NCBI GenBank assembly: GCA_965249965.1
Contig: OZ252262.1
Span: 1,736,001-1,800,000 of the forward strand
Source: HXMU1420-13 sp965249965
GTDB lineage: Bacteria > Bacteroidota > Rhodothermia > Balneolales > Balneolaceae
DNA: 64,000 nucleotides
Direction: 5' to 3'
Positions 61,988-64,000 of this stretch are shown here, in pieces. The translations under genes were made by a program, and so were the position numbers. The number at the start of each line of letters is the position of its first letter. Positions within the stretch are counted from its first letter, which is position 1. Below the pieces are notes generated by a model. That model was not told the origin of the DNA, made no database searches, and saw nothing but the letters and a program-made list of their open reading frames with translations.

Positions 61988-62937
61988 CGCTTCTTAGCTG
62001 CCTGTCTTTCCTTTTCACCTAAAATCCAATTCACGTACAGGAACTCTAAGGCAACTCCTTCGTAACCTTTCCAGTTTTTGATCAACGTCTGAAACTCTTC
62101 TTCGCTACAATTATTTGGATCACCTCCATAGCTCCAAATCAACCAGCGACGTAACCCTTTTTCTTCACCTTTTTGAATGTTTGATGGGAACACAGCATCC
62201 GTGCGACCACGCATCATTATCAAATCTTGTGCTGCGGTTGGGCCAATACCTTTTACTTTCACCAGGGTATTATATGCTGTAACCGGATCTGTTTTAGTGA
62301 TAAAATTCATGTCGGTTTCTCCACCAACAATTTTGGAGGCAAGCTCCACCAAATACTGACCTTTTCTGAGTGTAGGTCCCAGTTTACGAATATTCGCGGG
62401 ATCAGCTTTCATAAGTTGATGCGCGCGAGGCCAACTCGCTAATGTACCACCATGAAATTCTAAAGCAGTGCCATAGGTTTCACGAATCGCATACATCATT
62501 TTTTTTGCTGTTGGCTTGTGGTTCATCTGCATTTCAACAATTCGATTTTGGATATCTTCGAATAAATTGGCTCTTGTCATTCTTTTCAAACCGTAAAGTG
62601 CCGAGAGTTTATCCTCTAACACTGGGTCTTTAGCCGCCTGATCATATAAAGGACGTACATCCATATCCGTACCGAAAATTTTCGCCAAACTCTTATTTGC
62701 TTCCTCAATTTCCGCCTTTGAAAGCGATTCTTTGCATTCGATGTTAAACTCAGGCGCGTCCACATCCCCATTAAAGAAAGCCGTAACAATTACGTCACGC
62801 TCACCAACTGGAACAGGTCGCGTGAATCCTTCTTCAAACATTTTTTCTGGCTGATGTTCATGATCGAAGTAAGAATCAACATCCAGGCACAAATACCAAT
62901 CGTGCGGTGGAATAGATTTTAATGTCCAGCTACTCAT
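61984..62937 (-). CDS. AlkA-like HhH-GPD DNA glycosylase family protein, catalytic Asp apparently missing
   Basis: The 317-residue protein has an AlkA-like N-terminal domain (TLKSIPPHDWYLCLDVDSYF), then the HhH-GPD domain. LRKGQYLVELASKIVGG, the hairpin LVKVKGIGPTAAQDLIMMRGR (225-245) and the C-terminal WKGYEGVALEFLYVNWILG are typical of 3-methyladenine glycosylase II. After the hairpin, family members have a DxFPxxD segment with catalytic Asp; here it reads TDAVFPSNIQKGEEKGLRRW (246-265), with Ser-Asn at the usual place. Glu258/Glu259 are the nearest acids. It may bind damaged DNA with altered or no activity. The frame is complete and normal in length. Confidence 0.85.
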   Translation of the reverse strand: MSSWTLKSIPPHDWYLCLDVDSYFDHEHQPEKMFEEGFTRPVPVGERDVIVTAFFNGDVDAPEFNIECKESLSKAEIEEANKSLAKIFGTDMDVRPLYDQAAKDPVLEDKLSALYGLKRMTRANLFEDIQNRIVEMQMNHKPTAKKMMYAIRETYGTALEFHGGTLASWPRAHQLMKADPANIRKLGPTLRKGQYLVELASKIVGGETDMNFITKTDPVTAYNTLVKVKGIGPTAAQDLIMMRGRTDAVFPSNIQKGEEKGLRRWLIWSYGGDPNNCSEEEFQTLIKNWKGYEGVALEFLYVNWILGEKERQAAKKR

Positions 62938-63035
62938 AGTTTTACAATAGGTTGGTGGTAGGGATTTGAATGGGTTTCCCTTATTTTTGCGTCCTCAATT
63001 TAAAAAAGATCTCAAGGTGGAATCGTTCACCAGCT

Positions 63036-64000
63036 ATGAAAATAATATCTCTATATTTATTTACTCTGTTACTTTTTATTTCGGTGCAAAATAAAATTTA
63101 TGCACAAGAAGGGGGGATTCTTGATTCGATCACCACTTCAGTAACGTATACTTCAGATATTTTCGCAAATACTACCGGTGGCATAGATACAGGAGTTCGC
63201 TACCTCGATAATCTGGATATTGAAGTTGAATCGAATTGGAATGATTTTACCTTTTTTGTGTATGGCTTGGCAAATCAAGGTGGAAGCATATCAGAATTAG
63301 TAGGGGATATTCAGACCGTATCTAATATTGAAGCAGATAATTCCTGGAGAATTTATGAGGCTTGGGTAAATATTCCATTAAACCCGATAAAGAGTTCTTT
63401 ATTAGTAGGATTGTATGACTTGAATTCAGAATTTGATGTCATAAATACAGGTGGTTTATTTCTGAACAGCTCTCATGGAATCGGACCAGATTTATCGTCT
63501 TCGGGTATTACCGGACCATCAATTTTTCCAGTTACTTCGCTGGCCGCGCGATTAAAAGTTAATTTAATACCGGGAGTTACGTTAAAAGGCGCCATTTTTG
63601 ATGCGGTACCGTCCGATCCCCTTGATACACAGGGAACTAAAGTTCGAATCAGAGAAAGCGAAGGTAGTTTAATGATCGGAGAGATTTCCTGGTTCAAACG
63701 TCCGGAAGGCGGTCAATCCATCGACCGGGGAGTAAATGAAGATTCTCCTTTTCGAATTGCTGCTGGGTTATGGAAATACTCAGAAGAACGGCTAGGATGG
63801 GACGGTGAACTTCAGCTTGATGCCGGCTTTTATGCTATCGCGGAAGCAAGAGTGTATTCCGAAAAAGGAGATCAAGGTCAGGGATTGGCACTATTTGCCC
63901 GATTTGGAGCCACGAACGATGAAATAAATCAGTTTGCCAGTTATTTAGGAACAGGGTTAACCTACACAGGTTTGTTGCCCGGAAGAGATATGGATCAATT
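63036..64000 (+). CDS. OprB-like carbohydrate-selective porin, 3' end cut by window edge
   Basis: ATG 63036 opens a frame to the window edge (321 codons). A signal peptide (MKIISLYLFTLLLFISVQ...KIYAQ) is followed by repeating amphipathic strands. WRIYEAWVNIPLNPIKSSLLVGLYDLNSEFD, GPSIFPVTSLAARLKVNLIPGVTLKGAIFDAVPSDP and YSEKGDQGQGLALFARFG match carbohydrate-selective OprB porins. The last strands are outside the window, so the barrel end and length cannot be judged. A role in sugar uptake through the outer membrane is inferred from the family. Confidence 0.88.
   Translation, partial: MKIISLYLFTLLLFISVQNKIYAQEGGILDSITTSVTYTSDIFANTTGGIDTGVRYLDNLDIEVESNWNDFTFFVYGLANQGGSISELVGDIQTVSNIEADNSWRIYEAWVNIPLNPIKSSLLVGLYDLNSEFDVINTGGLFLNSSHGIGPDLSSSGITGPSIFPVTSLAARLKVNLIPGVTLKGAIFDAVPSDPLDTQGTKVRIRESEGSLMIGEISWFKRPEGGQSIDRGVNEDSPFRIAAGLWKYSEERLGWDGELQLDAGFYAIAEARVYSEKGDQGQGLALFARFGATNDEINQFASYLGTGLTYTGLLPGRDMDQ

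Overview
The window looks like chromosomal DNA of a marine or salt-tolerant member of the Bacteroidota/Balneolota lineage, most likely Balneolales. The evidence is a type IX secretion (T9SS) type A sorting domain at the end of a giant surface protein, a one-protein hybrid two-component system with a periplasmic propeller and an AraC output, a DUF5777 protein, a PID-CTERM-like tail, FtsX/LolA-like envelope machinery, and adjacent Na+/Ca2+ and Na+/H+ antiporters. By eye the DNA is moderately AT-rich, TTG/GTG starts are frequent, and strong Shine-Dalgarno sequences are rare. I see no phage, insertion sequence, tRNA, rRNA or CRISPR.

Left part (1-13.3 kb, mostly minus strand): a truncated PgpH-type HD phosphodiesterase gene and a broken-up histidine cluster. 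A 23-residue histidine-rich leader peptide (10 His) with an overlapping terminator precedes hisG-hisD-hisC. A convergent DoxX gene separates hisC from hisB-hisH. A six-gene envelope export operon (tetR, LolA-like carrier, two FtsX permeases, LolD-type ATPase, outer-membrane barrel) separates hisH from hisA. A 20-bp near-palindrome 6 bp upstream of tetR is a likely TetR operator. hisF and hisI/E are not in the window.

Middle (13.3-30.6 kb): a hybrid histidine kinase, a small membrane protein, a thiamine-binding-like protein, lepA-(secreted protein)-lepB, rlmN, a repeat-rich gap, a secreted peroxiredoxin-like protein, an outer-membrane protein, a ZIP transporter, pcm-DUF368, a tandem UspA protein, rsmA and groES-groEL.

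Accessory-looking block (30.6-52 kb): an HTCS regulator, then a 4295-residue T9SS-exported protein built from six seven-bladed FG-GAP propellers (42 Ca2+-type loops) and about 14 Fn3 domains. Its DNA keeps a 273-bp tandem repeat and a 1728-bp higher-order repeat. Directly downstream are a zinc-ribbon/PID-CTERM-like small protein and an unusual alpha/beta-hydrolase / degenerate-cyclase / AraC fusion. A cytochrome lipoprotein-YceI-DUF5777 operon follows.

Right end (52-64 kb): a DHOD-like protein with pyruvate:ferredoxin oxidoreductase (NifJ), a Ca2+/Na+ antiporter, NhaA, a PilJ-type sensor kinase, a propeller lipoprotein, an AlkA-like glycosylase that seems to lack the catalytic Asp, and a truncated OprB-like porin gene.
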